From Bacteroidales bacterium (GTDB lineage: Bacteria; Bacteroidota; Bacteroidia; Bacteroidales; Bacteroidaceae), in assembly GCA_015060905.1 (NCBI GenBank), contig SUXQ01000002.1, positions 62,001-126,000 of the forward strand: DNA of 64,000 nucleotides. The letters run 5' to 3'. Position 1 is the first letter of the stretch, and each line of letters begins with the position of its first letter. This document shows, in pieces, positions 10,398-20,467 of this stretch. Both the position numbers and the translations under genes were made by a program. A model generated the notes under the pieces. It made no database searches and was not told where the DNA came from. It saw only the letters and a list, made by a program, of their open reading frames with translations.

Positions 10398-12572
10398 TTA
10401 ATTTGCCATTTCTGAAATAAATTTAACACGTACGAGTCTGACCTCTTCTTCGCTATAATCAGCACCAAGCTCATTCATCGCAATATCCAGATTATCTGTG
10501 TCGGAATTCTTGAAATACGAATAAATATCTTCAAGATTCTCCTCGTCCATAATCTCTTCGAGGAAATAATCTATATTGAGTTTTGTACCCGAATATACAA
10601 TTGCCTCAATTTCGTCGAGTAGCTCCTCGAACTCTACACCCTTGCTTATTGCAAGGTCGTCCAACGCAACCTTGCGGTCGATTGCCTGTATGATGCTGAC
10701 CTTTATCTTGGACTTATTCACCACCGTGCGCACGCGGAAGTCATCGGGACGCACAATCTCATTCTCTTCGCAGTGACGTCTGATAAGTGCGCAGAATTCC
10801 TCGCCGTATCGTTTGGCCTTTCCGGCCCCGACACCCGTAATATTCTGCAATTCCTCTATTTTCACAGGATAGGTCGTAGCCATTGCCTCGAGCGACGGAT
10901 CCTGGAATATAACATACGGAGGAAGTTCAAGCTGCTTAGCAATCTTCTTGCGCAGATTCTTAAGCATTGCATAAAGTTCGGGGTCTACGGCAAAAGTGCC
11001 ACCGCCGCGCATCACAGTCTCCTCTTCCTCGAAGTTTTTATCCTCCACAATCTTGAAAGAGCAAGGTTTTTCAAGAAAAGCACGACCTTCGTCAGTCACT
11101 TTCAAAAGACCGTAATTTTCAACATCCTTGCTTATATAACCGGCAATAACAGCCTGACGGATAACAGCGTTCCATCTTTTTACATCATCGTCGCTACCGG
11201 CGCCGAAACACTCAAGCTCCTCGTGCTTGTGCGACAGCACATCGCTTGTTTCCTTACCTACAATAACATCAACCACATGCTCGGCCTTGAAATTCTCTTT
11301 CACGGCAATAACAGTCTCTATAAGCATTTCGAGCATATCCTTTGCCTCGACCTGTTTTTTAGGATTGATACAGTTGTCGCAATTTCCACAATTTTCAACC
11401 TCGTATGCCTCGCCGAAATAGTGCAACAACAGTTTACGGCGACAAACAGACGACTCGGCGTATGCAGTAGTCTCGCGCAAAAGCTGTCGGCCAATATCCT
11501 GCTCGGCAAGAGGCTTGCCCTCGAGGAATTTCTCGAGTTTCTGCAAATCTTTATTATTGTAGAATGCTATACAGCGTCCCTCGCCACCGTCGCGACCGGC
11601 GCGTCCCGTCTCTTGATAATAACCTTCGAGACTTTTGGGAATATCATAGTGTATCACGTATCTGACGTCAGGCTTGTCAATTCCCATTCCAAAAGCAATG
11701 GTAGCCACAATAACGTCAATTTTCTCCATTATAAAGTCATCCTGAGTCTGCGACCTCATCACCGAGTCCATGCCTGCATGATAAGCCTTAGCCTGAATAT
11801 CGTTAGCTTGCAAAATTTCGGCAAGTTCCTCTACTTTTTTACGGCTCAAGCAATATATAATACCCGACTTTCCTTGGTTCATCTTTATGAACTTAATAAC
11901 ATCCTTATCGACATTTTTAGTCTTTGGACGAACCTCGTAGTACAGATTGGGACGGTTAAACGACGACTTAAAATCTTTAGCCTTCTGAATACCGAGACTC
12001 TTTTTAATATCGTCACGCACCTTTTTTGTGGCAGTAGCCGTCAAAGCGATTACCGGCGCACTGCCTATTTCATTTATAATGGGACGAATGCGTCTATATT
12101 CCGGGCGGAAGTCGTGTCCCCACTCCGAAATACAATGTGCCTCATCCACCGCATAGAATGATATTTTTATCGTCTTAAGAAACTCCACATTCTCCTCTTT
12201 TGTCAAGGACTCGGGAGCTACATACAAAAGTTTAGTCTTACCTGAAAGGATGTCGGCTTTAACATCTTCTATTGCTTGTTTGGTCAATGAAGAGTTAAGA
12301 AAATGCGCCACGCCATCCACCTCATTCAAGTTTCTTATAGCGTCCACTTGATTTTTCATCAAGGCAATCAACGGAGAGATGACTATGGCTGTACCGTCCA
12401 TAATTAGTGATGGAAGTTGGTAACACAAAGACTTGCCGCCACCTGTCGGCATAAGCACAAAAGTGTCTTTGCCGTCAAGCAAATTCTTAATGACAGCCTC
12501 TTGATCCCCCTTAAATGCGTCGAAACCGAAATTCCTTTTTAGAACTTCAAGTAAATTGTACTTTTTACTCAT
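10398..12572 (-). CDS. recQ: ATP-dependent DNA helicase RecQ
   Basis: 3'-5' helicase acting in recombination and fork repair. 724 aa: Walker A MPTGGGKS (41-48), DEAH box at 143-146 (AVDEAHCISEWGHDFRP), motif VI with QETGRAGRDG, the RecQ zinc module (CRRKLLLHYFGE, then NCGNCDNC), winged helix, then an HRDC domain near 520-600 (PPYVIFQDPSLEAMA). It is longer than E. coli RecQ (about 610 aa) because of an acidic tail after HRDC, common in Bacteroidetes RecQ. First gene of the long minus-strand run that ends with mutL. Confidence 0.96.
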   Translation of the reverse strand: MSKKYNLLEVLKRNFGFDAFKGDQEAVIKNLLDGKDTFVLMPTGGGKSLCYQLPSLIMDGTAIVISPLIALMKNQVDAIRNLNEVDGVAHFLNSSLTKQAIEDVKADILSGKTKLLYVAPESLTKEENVEFLKTIKISFYAVDEAHCISEWGHDFRPEYRRIRPIINEIGSAPVIALTATATKKVRDDIKKSLGIQKAKDFKSSFNRPNLYYEVRPKTKNVDKDVIKFIKMNQGKSGIIYCLSRKKVEELAEILQANDIQAKAYHAGMDSVMRSQTQDDFIMEKIDVIVATIAFGMGIDKPDVRYVIHYDIPKSLEGYYQETGRAGRDGGEGRCIAFYNNKDLQKLEKFLEGKPLAEQDIGRQLLRETTAYAESSVCRRKLLLHYFGEAYEVENCGNCDNCINPKKQVEAKDMLEMLIETVIAVKENFKAEHVVDVIVGKETSDVLSHKHEELECFGAGSDDDVKRWNAVIRQAVIAGYISKDVENYGLLKVTDEGRAFLEKPCSFKIVEDKNFEEEETVMRGGGTFAVDPELYAMLKNLRKKIAKQLELPPYVIFQDPSLEAMATTYPVKIEELQNITGVGAGKAKRYGEEFCALIRRHCEENEIVRPDDFRVRTVVNKSKIKVSIIQAIDRKVALDDLAISKGVEFEELLDEIEAIVYSGTKLNIDYFLEEIMDEENLEDIYSYFKNSDTDNLDIAMNELGADYSEEEVRLVRVKFISEMAN

Positions 12573-12601
12573 TTCGCTATATATGGCAATGTTTGGAATT
12601 A

Positions 12602-12609
12602 CAAAAATA
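12602..12609 (-). promoter_or_regulatory. Putative promoter -7 element for recQ and its operon
   Basis: The minus strand reads TATTTTTG, fitting TAnnTTTG, 30 nt before the recQ ATG. No clear -33 TTTG at the usual distance. The remaining part of the 12573-12872 gap is AT-rich and holds only the clpX terminator. Confidence 0.4.
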
Positions 12610-12834
12610 GAGCAAGTTGGTGAAAATTAATTTTCATTAGCAACGAACATAGCCTATGTTTGCAATATTATATGACAAAGTTATAAAACAAGTAAGCAAA
12701 AGAGCAAATTTTTCCGAACATTTTTTCATACAAAATTGTAAATTTGAGAATCACTTTTTACAAAAAGCCATTTTCACAATTTTCTTATCCGAAAAAAAAC
12801 ATTTCAACTACCGCAAATACAACCATTTACCAAC

Positions 12835-12871
12835 AAAAATGCCCAACCGGATATAGCGGTTGGGCATTTTT
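12835..12871 (-). terminator. clpX terminator, possibly bidirectional
   Basis: A perfect 15-bp inverted repeat (arms AAAAATGCCCAACCG and CGGTTGGGCATTTTT, 7-nt loop), with a T-run at the end on either strand. It starts 1 nt past the clpX stop codon. Confidence 0.92.
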
Positions 12872-12872
12872 G

Positions 12873-14096
12873 TCAATTTTGGAAACCCGAAGGGTCACAC
12901 TTTGCAAACTGTGTACTTGCATACTCTTTTGTTATGTGACAACTTTTTTCGGTCATCGACGGCATTTCGTACATCTTGTCCATCATCACCGACTCTACTA
13001 TCGACCTTAGTCCGCGTGCACCCAATTTATATTCGAGAGCTTTATCGACTACATATTCGAGCGCATCATCATCGAAAATAAGTTCTATTCCGTCCATTTC
13101 CATAAGCTTTATATACTGCTTCACGATGGAATTTTTAGGCTCGGTGAGAATATTTCTTAAAGCTGCACGGTCGAGAGGCTTCAAGAATGTCAATATCGGC
13201 AAACGTCCCACAATCTCGGGAATGAGGCCGAAGGAGCGTAAATCTTGCGGAAGAATATATTGCATAATATTTTCCTTGTCCACATTCTTGTTATTCTGCA
13301 CAGAATTGTAGCCGACGACATGAGTGTTCAACCTTTGTGCAATTTTTCTCTCTATTCCGTCGAATGCTCCGCCACATATAAATAATATATTGCGTGTGTT
13401 TACGGGAATCATCTTCTGTTCGGGGTGCTTGCGCCCGCCTTGCGGGGGAACATTCACAATGGAGCCCTCGAGCAATTTAAGAAGCCCCTGCTGGACACCC
13501 TCGCCGCTGACGTCGCGAGTTATTGAAGGATTGTCACCCTTGCGGGCAATCTTGTCAATCTCATCTATAAAGACAATACCCCTTTCGGCAGCCTCAACAT
13601 CATAGTCGGCAGCCTGCAACAGACGTGTCAAAAGGCTTTCAATATCCTCGCCCACGTAGCCTGCCTCGGTAAGCACCGTAGCATCCACAATGGTAAAAGG
13701 CACCTTTAACAGTCGGGCAATGGTACGCGCCAACAGAGTCTTGCCCGTACCGGTGCTACCCACCATTATAATGTTGCTTTTCTCAATCTCAACATCGTCG
13801 CCACTATCATGTTGCATCAGGCGCTTATAGTGATTGTAGACCGAGACAGAAAGCACACGTTTGGCCTCATCCTGACCAATCACATAATTATCGAGAAAAG
13901 CCTTTATTTCCTTGGGTTTAGGAAGTTCTTTCAATTCAAAATCGGGCTTTGCAAGCAGATTCTCCTCGCGCAATATTTCGTGAGCCTGCTCTACACACTC
14001 CGTACAAATATAACCGTCTATGCCGCTTATGAGCATTCCGGCCTCATTTTCCGTCCTGCCGCAAAAACTGCACCTTCTTTTGGTTTTTTCAGCCAT
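12873..14096 (-). CDS. clpX: ClpX, ATP-dependent unfoldase of ClpXP
   Basis: AAA+ unfoldase that feeds tagged proteins to ClpP. 407 aa: N-terminal zinc-binding domain with Cys9, Cys12, Cys31 and Cys34, Walker A GSTGTGKT (113-120), Walker [10 protein letters not shown] and the sensor/arginine region [10 protein letters not shown]. It follows clpP by 3 nt and a strong terminator follows it, so the tig-clpP-clpX transcript ends here. The gene order matches many other bacteria. Confidence 0.97.
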   Translation of the reverse strand: MAEKTKRRCSFCGRTENEAGMLISGIDGYICTECVEQAHEILREENLLAKPDFELKELPKPKEIKAFLDNYVIGQDEAKRVLSVSVYNHYKRLMQHDSGDDVEIEKSNIIMVGSTGTGKTLLARTIARLLKVPFTIVDATVLTEAGYVGEDIESLLTRLLQAADYDVEAAERGIVFIDEIDKIARKGDNPSITRDVSGEGVQQGLLKLLEGSIVNVPPQGGRKHPEQKMIPVNTRNILFICGGAFDGIERKIAQRLNTHVVGYNSVQNNKNVDKENIMQYILPQDLRSFGLIPEIVGRLPILTFLKPLDRAALRNILTEPKNSIVKQYIKLMEMDGIELIFDDDALEYVVDKALEYKLGARGLRSIVESVMMDKMYEMPSMTEKSCHITKEYASTQFAKCDPSGFQN

Positions 14097-14099
14097 AGA

Positions 14100-14777
14100 T
14101 TATTTCTTACGAACAAGCACCCTGTCTATCATTCCGTACTCCTTTGCCTCCTCGGCAGTCATCCAATAGTCGCGGTCGCTGTCGGCCCACACTTTGTCAT
14201 AGGGCTGATGACTATGGTCGGCTATGATAGTATAGAGTTCTTTCTTCAACTTTTGAATTTCGCGCGCTGTAATTTCAATATCGCTTGCCTGTCCCTGTGC
14301 ACCACCCATAGGCTGATGTATCATCACCCTGCTGTGCGTCAGAGCCGAACGTTTACCCTCGGCACCGGCTACAAGCAACACAGCAGCCATACTTGCAGCC
14401 ATGCCCGTACATATTGTAGCAACATCGCTGCTGATATACTGCATTGTATCGTAAATACCCAAGCCTGCGCTTACCGACCCGCCGGGAGAGTTTATATATA
14501 TTGAAATATCCTTGCCACTATCGACCGAGTCAAGGTAAAGCAGTTGCGCTTGCAGGGTATTTGCTGTGTAGTCGTCTATAGGAGTTCCCAAAAAGATGAT
14601 TCTATCCATCATCAATCGCGAAAATACATCCATCTGAGTAACATTAAGCTGTCTCTCTTCGAGGATATAAGGATTAAGATACTGCGACTGTGCCTTAATA
14701 ACATCGTCGAGCACCATGCTGTTTATACCCATATGCCCTGTGGCATATTTTCTAAAATCATCTTTCATCATAACCAA
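14100..14777 (-). CDS. clpP: ClpP protease subunit
   Basis: Serine peptidase subunit of the ClpP barrel. 225 aa counted from the first Met: INSPGGSVSAGLGIYD (95-110), catalytic Ser129 in CTGMAASMAAV and catalytic His154 in RVMIHQPMGGA. Four Met residues at the N-terminus (MVMM) leave the exact start uncertain by up to three codons; the propeptide region is in any case usually removed. It lies 25 nt after tig and 3 nt before clpX. Confidence 0.97.
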   Translation of the reverse strand: MVMMKDDFRKYATGHMGINSMVLDDVIKAQSQYLNPYILEERQLNVTQMDVFSRLMMDRIIFLGTPIDDYTANTLQAQLLYLDSVDSGKDISIYINSPGGSVSAGLGIYDTMQYISSDVATICTGMAASMAAVLLVAGAEGKRSALTHSRVMIHQPMGGAQGQASDIEITAREIQKLKKELYTIIADHSHQPYDKVWADSDRDYWMTAEEAKEYGMIDRVLVRKK

Positions 14778-14802
14778 TCATCAATTTAGGATTCTCTATA
14801 TA

Positions 14803-16149
14803 TTAATCGTTTTCAGATACTTTTTTGTTGAAGTCCTCAACAGAAATTTCCTCTTCAACGAGTGTAGCAGATTCTTTAATTACAGAGATAAGTTTAACAT
14901 CGATTGCTCTGTTTACAAGCATTTCGCGTGTCTTGTCCTGCTTGAGCATCTCTTTTGCGTAGTTCTCGAGAAGTTCGTCGGGTACATTGCCCATTCCGTA
15001 CTGTGCAAACTGCGCACGTGTAGCCTCTTTCGCTGCGCCAAGAATGTCATTCTCGTCAATCTTGATGCCTGCCTTCTTAACCAACTGTTCTTTGATGAGG
15101 TGCCATGAAAGTTCTGTAAGGCTTTTCTGGAAAGTCTCGTCGTCGATGGTTGCATTCTCGTCGGCACGGTTGGCCATCATAAGCTCGCGGAGAATCTCCT
15201 CGTTGAACTCCATCTTGCCTACACGGTTCATCAAATATGTGCGAGCGTCGAGCATCATCTTATAGTCGCTCTCAACCTCGAATTGCGAAGCGATATTCTC
15301 TTTGATTTTTGCGCGGAACTCTTCCTCTGTCTTAACAACATCCTTTCCGAAAGCAGCATCAAATACATTCTGATTAAGTTCGCTGGCAACGAAACGTGTA
15401 ATCTCTGTCACTGTGAAGTTAAAGTCACCTGTAACCTCGGCAACCTTCTCTTTCTCAACTTTCAAGAGTGAAGAAAGTTCTGCAGCATTGCCATCGTATG
15501 CAACATTGGGGTTAAATGTAATAACATCGCCCACTTTCTTACCATCGAAAAGAGCTTTCTGTTCGTCATTTTTCATGTACGAAGGCATCATGACAGCATC
15601 CTTAACCTCGATACCCCCCTCGGCAACCTCGGCAATAGAGCCTTTAATCATGTCGCCATTCTCGTAGGCCTCAACCTGCTTGTACTCGCCGCAACGCTGT
15701 GCATAGGCCTTAACCTGACCCTCGATCATTTCGTCTGTGGGCTGTATTCTGTAATATGCAATATTATCGTCCTTTGTAAGTGTAGCATCAAACTGAGGAG
15801 CAAGCGCAATGCGGAATTCAAAATCAAAGTCTGTACCGTTTGCAAGGTCTATTGTACTCTGCTGCTCTGCATCGGGCAAAGGCTCGCCCAACATATCCAC
15901 ATTATTTTCCTTAATATACTCGAAAATCTTAGTCTGCAACAATTTGTTAATCTCCTCGGCCTTAACAGATGTACCATACTGTTTTTTTATCAAGCCCATA
16001 GGCACCATTCCGGGACGGAAGCCGGGAATATTGGCTTTCTGTTTGATGTTTTTAAGTGTTTTTTCTACCAATGCAGCGTAGTCTGCCTCTTGTACACTAA
16101 CAACCAAGCGGGCGCTCGTAGCGTCCTGATTTTTCAATGTAAAATTCAT
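14803..16149 (-). CDS. tig: Trigger factor
   Basis: Ribosome-associated chaperone. 448 aa. The ribosome-binding domain includes IPGFRPGMVPMGLIKKQYG, the family's FRxGxxP signature (residues 42-50). The middle FKBP-type isomerase domain is divergent, as is usual in Bacteroidetes, and the C-terminal helical cradle ends in an acidic tail. First gene of the tig-clpP-clpX operon, behind a near-consensus promoter. Confidence 0.94.
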   Translation of the reverse strand: MNFTLKNQDATSARLVVSVQEADYAALVEKTLKNIKQKANIPGFRPGMVPMGLIKKQYGTSVKAEEINKLLQTKIFEYIKENNVDMLGEPLPDAEQQSTIDLANGTDFDFEFRIALAPQFDATLTKDDNIAYYRIQPTDEMIEGQVKAYAQRCGEYKQVEAYENGDMIKGSIAEVAEGGIEVKDAVMMPSYMKNDEQKALFDGKKVGDVITFNPNVAYDGNAAELSSLLKVEKEKVAEVTGDFNFTVTEITRFVASELNQNVFDAAFGKDVVKTEEEFRAKIKENIASQFEVESDYKMMLDARTYLMNRVGKMEFNEEILRELMMANRADENATIDDETFQKSLTELSWHLIKEQLVKKAGIKIDENDILGAAKEATRAQFAQYGMGNVPDELLENYAKEMLKQDKTREMLVNRAIDVKLISVIKESATLVEEEISVEDFNKKVSEND

Positions 16150-16191
16150 ATAATCAATTATTATTTAAAATTCTTCGCTAAAATAGAACTG

Positions 16192-16223
16192 CAAAATTAC
16201 GACATATTAAGCATATTTTCAAA
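16192..16223 (-). promoter_or_regulatory. Promoter of tig-clpP-clpX
   Basis: On the minus strand: TTTG, a spacer of exactly 20 nt, then TAATTTTG. This matches the Bacteroidetes sigma-ABfr-type consensus at both elements. The predicted start of transcription is about 35 nt before the tig ATG. Confidence 0.8.
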
Positions 16224-16331
16224 AAAAATGCCGTTTTTTGCTTATTCGACAAGAGTTTTTATGTTTATTCTGCAGCAAAAATAGCAAAATACAGGCATTA
16301 TCATTCATTTTCGCACAACGATTGCCTGCAC

Positions 16332-16363
16332 AAAAAACCGGACGTAACATCAATTACATCCGG
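16332..16363 (-). terminator. lptB terminator
   Basis: On the minus strand a 10-bp stem (CCGGATGTAA with TTACGTCCGG, one T-G wobble, 6-nt loop) is followed by TTTTTTG. It lies 23 nt past the lptB stop. Confidence 0.85.
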
Positions 16364-16386
16364 CCTATAATCATAAAAATAGAGTT

Positions 16387-17193
16387 TTAAAGACTCACTG
16401 CTCTTGCATCATCCTCTTGAAATACTTTCTTGCGCAGTTCGAAAGTGCTGCCAAGGTATTTTTCTCGCACGACAGGATTTTCGGCAAGAACCTCGGGTGT
16501 ACCCTCGAACAGGATACGTCCCTCGAACAACAGATAGGCTCTGTCGGTGATACTCAGCGTCTCTTGAACATTGTGGTCGGTGATGAGAATACCTATATTC
16601 TTATCCTTTAATTTCCACACAATATACTGAATATCCTCGACGGCAATAGGGTCCACGCCTGCAAAAGGCTCGTCGAGCATGATGAATTTCGGGTCGATTG
16701 CCAGACAGCGTGCAATTTCGGTACGTCGGCGTTCGCCACCCGATAGACGGTCGCCAAGATTCTTGCGCACCTTTTCGAGACGAAACTCTTTTATAAGGCT
16801 CTCGAGTTTCTCGCGCTGATACTCCTTAGGCTTATTGGTAAGTTCGAGTACCGACGCAATATTATCCTCGACCGTCATTTTGCGGAAGACACTCGCCTCC
16901 TGCGCAAGATAGCCGATGCCTATACGCGCCCGTTTATAAACGGGATATTTTGTAATCTCTGCATCATTCAAAAAAATATGCCCGTCGTTAGGCACCACAA
17001 GACCGGTAGTCATATAGAAAGAGGTTGTCTTTCCGGCGCCATTCGGTCCCAAAAGCCCCACAATTTCACCCTGTTTGACGTTGAACGAAACATTGTTCAC
17101 AACAGTACGCTTGCCATATTTTTTGACAAGATTCTCGGTCCTGAGCACCATGCACTCCTCGGTGCCGGTTATAATATTGTCGTTATCTGCCAT
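16387..17193 (-). CDS. lptB: LptB, lipopolysaccharide export ATPase
   Basis: ATPase of the LptBFG transporter that extracts lipopolysaccharide from the inner membrane. Walker [10 protein letters not shown] (49-57), Q-loop [17 protein letters not shown] typical of LptB, signature LSGGERRR, Walker [15 protein letters not shown]-loop ITDHN. The first 14 residues precede an internal Met ([15 protein letters not shown]) that matches the usual LptB start, so translation may instead begin at 17151. It stands alone with its own terminator, divergent from mlaE; lptF/lptG are not in the window. Confidence 0.94.
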   Translation of the reverse strand: MADNDNIITGTEECMVLRTENLVKKYGKRTVVNNVSFNVKQGEIVGLLGPNGAGKTTSFYMTTGLVVPNDGHIFLNDAEITKYPVYKRARIGIGYLAQEASVFRKMTVEDNIASVLELTNKPKEYQREKLESLIKEFRLEKVRKNLGDRLSGGERRRTEIARCLAIDPKFIMLDEPFAGVDPIAVEDIQYIVWKLKDKNIGILITDHNVQETLSITDRAYLLFEGRILFEGTPEVLAENPVVREKYLGSTFELRKKVFQEDDARAVSL

Positions 17194-17357
17194 TTACTGA
17201 AATATAAATAGAAGTTCAAGTGGCGAAGATAATATATTTTTCTCTCATGCCCAAAAACAGACTTCAGAATAATAAATTTAGAGCAAATTTATACTATTTA
17301 TTAACACTCCGGAAAAACATTTACGGCAAAAATCATCGTCAATAGAACAAAAAGGCG

Positions 17358-17365
17358 TAACTTTG
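17358..17365 (+). promoter_or_regulatory. Putative -7 element of mlaE-mlaF
   Basis: TAACTTTG, 59 nt before the mlaE ATG, matches TAnnTTTG. No TTTG is seen at the expected -33 distance. The rest of the 17194-17423 gap is AT-rich and would also hold the lptB promoter (TATCTTCG on the minus strand at 17224-17231). Confidence 0.4.
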
Positions 17366-17423
17366 TCCATCATTTATCCCTTATAGGGAACTTCCACAAA
17401 CATTTCGGAATTAAACAGAAAAA

Positions 17424-18173
17424 ATGATTATAGTAGATTCAATAGCAACATTCGGAAAATATCTGATGCTGATGAGACGCGTACTTACACGTCCCGACAA
17501 AGGCCGTATGTTTCTCAAACAATACATACGCGAAATGTCACAGTTGGGCATAAATTCCATTCCCATAGTGCTGATTATCTCATTTTTCATCGGAGCGGTA
17601 ATATGCATACAGATGAAACTGAACGTCGAGAGTTCGTGGATGCCCAAATTTGTAACCGGTTACGCCACGCGCGAAATTCTGCTGTTGGAATTTTCGTCGT
17701 CCATCATGTGTCTTATACTCGCCGGCAAAGTAGGTTCGAACATCACCTCCGAGATTGGTGCAATGCGCGTGACGCAACAGATAGACGCGCTCGAAATTAT
17801 GGGAGTAAACTCGGCCAACTACCTTATCTTTCCAAAGATCACAGCCCTCGTCACAATGATTCCCATACTTGTAATCTTCAGCATCTTTGCCGGAGTGATG
17901 GGAGCATACGGCATATGCATTTTCACAGGCATAATGACGCCCGCCGACCTTACCTACGGCCTGCAATATGAATTTTCTCAGTGGTTCATCTGGTGCAGCA
18001 TCATAAAATCACTCTTTTTCGCCTTTATCATCACTTCGGTAGCCTCGTTCTATGGCTACACTGTCGAAGGAGGCTCGATAGAGGTGGGAAAAGCAAGCAC
18101 CGACGCAGTAGTAAGCTGCAGCGTGCTGATACTTTTTGCCGACATAATACTCACACAACTTCTGATGCAATGA
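17424..18173 (+). CDS. mlaE: MlaE-type lipid ABC transporter permease
   Basis: 249-aa integral membrane protein of the MlaE family (domain formerly DUF140), with about five hydrophobic segments and the family regions SIPIVLIISFFIGAVICIQMK, EIGAMRVTQQIDALEIMGVN and VASFYGYTVEGGSIEVGKAST. With MlaF it forms the inner-membrane engine that moves phospholipids between the membranes. It overlaps mlaF by ATGA. The substrate-binding MCE protein MlaD, often adjacent, is not in this window. Confidence 0.93.
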   Translation: MIIVDSIATFGKYLMLMRRVLTRPDKGRMFLKQYIREMSQLGINSIPIVLIISFFIGAVICIQMKLNVESSWMPKFVTGYATREILLLEFSSSIMCLILAGKVGSNITSEIGAMRVTQQIDALEIMGVNSANYLIFPKITALVTMIPILVIFSIFAGVMGAYGICIFTGIMTPADLTYGLQYEFSQWFIWCSIIKSLFFAFIITSVASFYGYTVEGGSIEVGKASTDAVVSCSVLILFADIILTQLLMQ

Positions 18174-18925
18174 TAGAACTTCAATCTGTTTCAAAAAAGT
18201 TTGAGTCGCAGATTGTTCTCGACAATATAAACGCCACTTTTGCCGAAGGTAAAAGTAACTTAATCATAGGACTGAGCGGTGCCGGAAAGACAGTGCTGCT
18301 GAAGTGCATCGTAGGGCTTCTCACACCCGACACAGGTAAAGTGCTGTACGATGGCCGCAACATGATAACTTTGAACAAAAAAGAGAAACTGATGCTGCGT
18401 CGCGAAATGGGCATGCTTTTTCAGAGTGCTGCACTGTTCGACTCTATGAGTGTACTCGAAAATGTCATGTTCCCGCTGGATATGTTCTCCGATAAGAATC
18501 GCGACGAACGTATCGCCCGCGCCCGTTTCTGTCTGGAAAGAGTAAACCTGCTCGACGCACAATACAAAAGCCCGGCCGAACTTTCGGGAGGAATGCAGAA
18601 ACGCGCTGCCATTGCCCGCGCCATTGCCCTTGAGCCGCGTTACCTTTTCTGCGACGAGCCAAACTCGGGCCTCGACCCGCAAACATCACTCATCATCGAC
18701 GAGCTTATACACGACATTACCCGGGAGTTTAAAATAACGACCATTGTAAACACTCACGACATGAACTCTGTAATAGGCATCGGCGACCATATTATATTTC
18801 TTGCCGGAGGAAAAAAATCGTGGGAGGGGACAAAAGATGAGATTCTTTACACAGACAATAAACTGCTGAACGATTTTCTCTTCTCCTCGGACCTTCTTAA
18901 AAAGGTTCGCAAGATTGAAAAATAA
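18170..18925 (+). CDS. mlaF: MlaF-type lipid ABC transporter ATPase
   Basis: 251 aa from the ATG that overlaps the mlaE stop; an upstream extension of the frame has no support. Walker A GLSGAGKT (34-41), Q-loop MLFQSAALFDSMSVLENV, signature LSGGMQKR, Walker B YLFCDEPNSGLDP, H-loop VNTHD. The Q-loop wording is typical of the MlaF/Ttg2A group. It works with MlaE in phospholipid transport and outer-membrane lipid asymmetry. A perfect hairpin terminator begins inside its last codons. Confidence 0.94.
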   Translation: MIELQSVSKKFESQIVLDNINATFAEGKSNLIIGLSGAGKTVLLKCIVGLLTPDTGKVLYDGRNMITLNKKEKLMLRREMGMLFQSAALFDSMSVLENVMFPLDMFSDKNRDERIARARFCLERVNLLDAQYKSPAELSGGMQKRAAIARAIALEPRYLFCDEPNSGLDPQTSLIIDELIHDITREFKITTIVNTHDMNSVIGIGDHIIFLAGGKKSWEGTKDEILYTDNKLLNDFLFSSDLLKKVRKIEK

Positions 18926-18958
18926 CAACAACAGCGTCTTTCGACGCTGTTGTTGTTT
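18924..18958 (+). terminator. mlaF terminator
   Basis: Perfect 15-bp stem (AACAACAACAGCGTC with GACGCTGTTGTTGTT) and TTTC loop. It starts at the mlaF stop codon and lies 29 nt from the end of the convergent lipoprotein gene, so it may serve both. Confidence 0.85.
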
Positions 18959-18986
18959 AACATTGCTAACGTACAAAAACACTCAT

Positions 18987-20456
18987 TTATTTCACGCAGC
19001 AGCAAGCCTGTTCGCCCTTGCCCAGCTTAACCTCGACAAAAGAGACTGTGGCACCCATTGCGTCTGTGCGTTTCTGCGCTTTTACGCTTGTGCCGTTCAC
19101 AAGAATATTCTCGTAATCGCCGACAAAAGCAGCCTCCCATGTAATTTCGGCGGGAGTATTATTCACAAAAGCTGAAGTTTTATTATCATTGTGACGTACA
19201 CTTACTGTTCCACCGAGCATAGGCAGATTGTTCACTTGAAGATAATTATCGCCTGTTATCTGCGGTAGAGTAGTCACACGTTTCTGCGATGCGCTGGGCT
19301 GAATACCCATTGTTCCGCTGACAATACCCTCTATCATTCCGTAAGAAACTTCGGGATACTCGCAACGTTTGGCAAGAACTATGTCCTTAAGAATTTTATA
19401 CGCCTCGTCCGAATAATTATAGCGGTACCACAAAAGGGGGAAATAAGAGATATTTTCGATGTTCCACTCTTTGCGGGCAAGCATTTTCTCGACAGTACCT
19501 TTGATGCGTGCAGGCTCTTTTACCGCGCCGAACCATATTACGTGTGTAAGGCCCTCGCCATCGGCAAATGTACCATCTTTTGTCCAGAATGTATGATAGG
19601 TGTTTATTTCGGAGTTCCACCACTTTTCGTCAAGATGCTTGCGGTAATCCTCGGCGCGAGCAGCCATCTGCGCACTTTTCTCTTTGTCGCCCGCCTCGGC
19701 AAGAATTTTACTATAAGCGTCGTAACCGCCATAGATGGTTGCCACAAGGTCCGAACTACTGTAAAGGCCACCGAAAGTTTCGACATACGAGGGAACGCCG
19801 CGTGAGCCGCCGAAACGTTTCGCATCGGGCTTGCGGTTCACTTCGCGTGTGCGGGTGAGCATCTGCTCAGGGTTCAACTGCCAACTATCGACATAATTTT
19901 TTGCCGAGAGGGAGTAGAAATTATTGAACGCCTCATCATTCAAATAGCGTTTGTCGCCTGTCCACTCGTATAGTCGCCAGCAAGCGTACATTACGTCGAA
20001 ATTGGCATTCAGATTGTACCAAAAATCATCGTCACTTTCATAGTCGGCACGACAAGGATTATCATTTTTGTCAATCTCCCAATATGTGCACCAATCTTTT
20101 GCCTCGCTGATGTTGGCGGCGAATTTATACATCATATTGTAGTTATGTTTGGAAAGACCGAGAATTTCGGCACCGATACTTTGATGCGCCGCGTCGCGCA
20201 TACAGAATGCCTGACGGTTGGGTAGAGCCGCTTCGTACCAACAACCTACAGGGTCGCCACCATCGTGAGCGTATGAGAGTGCCATCTTCTTTGCCCAATA
20301 GAATGTAAGTTCAAGGTCCTTATCCGACGATTCAAAAGAGAGCTCTTTGCTACCATTGTCAGATACCACGCAACACTTTTGGGGACAATCGCCCGAGCCA
20401 CACGACGCAACAATCATCAATAATGCTGTTGCAATGAATAGTTTGATTTTTTTCAT
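18987..20456 (-). CDS. Secreted lipoprotein, probable (alpha/alpha) barrel glycosidase
   Basis: 489 aa with lipobox MIVASC (Cys19). The body is rich in Trp, Tyr and acidic residues in helical repeats (RQAFCMRDAAHQSIGAEILG; WYNLNANFDVMYACWRLYEWTGD; YEWTGDKRYLNDE-type hairpins), the look of (alpha/alpha)6 glycosidases. The end (SGTMGIQPSASQKRVTTLPQ, then a beta-rich region with ILVNG) resembles the C-terminal sandwich of GH78-like enzymes. I cannot assign a family or catalytic residues. It ends close to mlaF (convergent) and starts 11 nt after pflA, so it may be cotranscribed with pflA. Confidence 0.7.
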   Translation of the reverse strand: MKKIKLFIATALLMIVASCGSGDCPQKCCVVSDNGSKELSFESSDKDLELTFYWAKKMALSYAHDGGDPVGCWYEAALPNRQAFCMRDAAHQSIGAEILGLSKHNYNMMYKFAANISEAKDWCTYWEIDKNDNPCRADYESDDDFWYNLNANFDVMYACWRLYEWTGDKRYLNDEAFNNFYSLSAKNYVDSWQLNPEQMLTRTREVNRKPDAKRFGGSRGVPSYVETFGGLYSSSDLVATIYGGYDAYSKILAEAGDKEKSAQMAARAEDYRKHLDEKWWNSEINTYHTFWTKDGTFADGEGLTHVIWFGAVKEPARIKGTVEKMLARKEWNIENISYFPLLWYRYNYSDEAYKILKDIVLAKRCEYPEVSYGMIEGIVSGTMGIQPSASQKRVTTLPQITGDNYLQVNNLPMLGGTVSVRHNDNKTSAFVNNTPAEITWEAAFVGDYENILVNGTSVKAQKRTDAMGATVSFVEVKLGKGEQACCCVK

Positions 20457-20467
20457 AGTATATGATT

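Noticed and set aside
10773-12161. 462-codon open frame opposite recQ
   Set aside because: Composition is that of an antisense shadow (His/Phe/Ile/Leu-rich, no domain), and recQ on the other strand is unmistakable.
17981-18169. N-terminal extension of mlaF
   Set aside because: The frame is open inside mlaE, but the translation there is not ABC-like; the ATG at 18170 gives the canonical N-terminus.
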